Assembly: GCA_038244055.1 (NCBI GenBank)
Contig: JBBRTW010000465.1
Location: forward strand, 1 to 5,592
Direction: 5' to 3'
Source of the DNA: DASPKW01 sp038244055
Lineage (GTDB): Bacteria; Planctomycetota; Phycisphaerae; Tepidisphaerales; Tepidisphaeraceae
DNA: 5,592 nt
The translations under genes were made by a program, and so were the position numbers. The stretch's first letter is position 1, and the number at the start of each line of letters is the position of its first letter. This document shows positions 5,452-5,592 of the stretch, in pieces. The notes under the pieces were generated by a model, which saw nothing but the letters and a program-made list of their open reading frames with translations, was not told the DNA's origin and did not search any database.

Positions 5452-5471
5452 CTCGACATCGGAATGTCGAG
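5452..5471. repeat. Perfect hairpin CTCGACAT/ATGTCGAG
   Basis: CTCGACAT (5452-5459) pairs with ATGTCGAG (5464-5471) around the tetraloop CGGA. It lies in the gap between the divergent hydrolase and right-edge genes, about 90 bp before the latter's start. No T-run follows. It may be another dispersed palindromic unit or a protein-binding site. Confidence 0.7.
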
Positions 5472-5498
5472 CTACAGTAGTTCCAAGTTCGCCGCTTA

Positions 5499-5565
5499 AA
5501 CGCAAGGCTCCTCCTATGATGAAGTTGCGCAACAACATCATCAACCACGGAGGAGCCCATGCGTT
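5499..5565. promoter_or_regulatory. Composite palindrome covering the ribosome binding site of the right-edge gene
   Basis: The outer arms are AACGCA (5499-5504) with TGCGTT (5560-5565), and GGCTCCTCC (5506-5514) with GGAGGAGCC (5549-5557). Inside lie ATGATG (5516-5521) with CATCAT (5536-5541), around the 10-bp palindrome GTTGCGCAAC (5524-5533). The Shine-Dalgarno GGAGGAG (5549-5555) is fully contained in the right arm and part of the ATG (5559-5561) in the outer stem. RNA entering from upstream would therefore hide the translation start. In DNA form it could be a binding site or element end. Confidence 0.6.
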
Positions 5566-5592
5566 CACGGAAGAACGACCTGGTAACGGCCA
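5559..5592 (+). CDS. Start of an unidentified gene running off the right edge
   Basis: ATG at 5559-5561 begins MRSRKNDLVTA and stays open to the window edge. A strong Shine-Dalgarno, GGAGGAG at 5549-5555, lies 3 nt before it, which makes this a likely true start although only 11 codons are visible. The N-terminus is basic. The product cannot be named. Its start lies inside a large palindrome, an arrangement known from some transposases protected against read-through, but a transposase call would be a guess. Confidence 0.5.
   Translation, partial: MRSRKNDLVTA

Noticed and set aside
5347..5568. A 73-codon minus-strand gene beginning in the palindrome
   Set aside because: The symmetrical structure creates a Shine-Dalgarno on this strand too, but the frame translates the hairpin and the CGCAAAG repeat and ends inside the repeat's loop.

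Overview
The window reads like GC-rich chromosomal DNA from a member of the Planctomycetota, most likely of Phycisphaerae type. Three things suggest this: a futalosine-route menaquinone gene (mqnC), a single-gene type IV prepilin-like protein with an H-X9-D motif near its C-terminus, and a secreted DUF4038/GH140-like glycoside hydrolase. All three are common together in that group. The intergenic gaps are packed with short inverted and heptameric repeats. The taxonomic call is inference from gene content, not from a marker gene.

Layout. Positions 1-33 may be the last codons of a gene entering from the left. From 34 to 601 there is no convincing gene, only a mosaic of repeats: a REP-like motif, four GTAGGCG heptamers, and a large inverted pair built around 'GTAGCCACGGGTGGAGC'. 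On the minus strand there follow a small orphan protein (949 to 602) and, upstream of it, mqnC (2642 to 1170), separated by about 220 bp holding a hairpin and a 15-bp tandem duplication. A gap of about 200 bp (2643-2845), with G-runs and GTTGCTG heptamers, separates mqnC from the divergent prepilin-like gene (2846 to 3628, plus). That gene converges on the DUF4038 hydrolase (5224 to 3785, minus) across 156 bp containing a perfect 9-bp-stem hairpin. Upstream of the hydrolase lie a 16-bp palindrome, a long CGCAAAG-type inverted repeat, another hairpin, and a symmetrical structure that overlaps the ribosome binding site of a gene starting at 5559 and running off the right edge.

The genes do not form one pathway. 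mqnC is cytoplasmic cofactor synthesis. The prepilin-like protein is an exported pseudopilin or surface protein. The hydrolase is an exported plant- or algal-polysaccharide enzyme. I see no defence system, CRISPR array, tRNA or rRNA. The best leads are the structured start of the right-edge gene, the unusually long MqnC with two internal insertions, a possible leaderless promoter with an operator-like palindrome before the hydrolase, and the density of different repeat families in nearly every gap.
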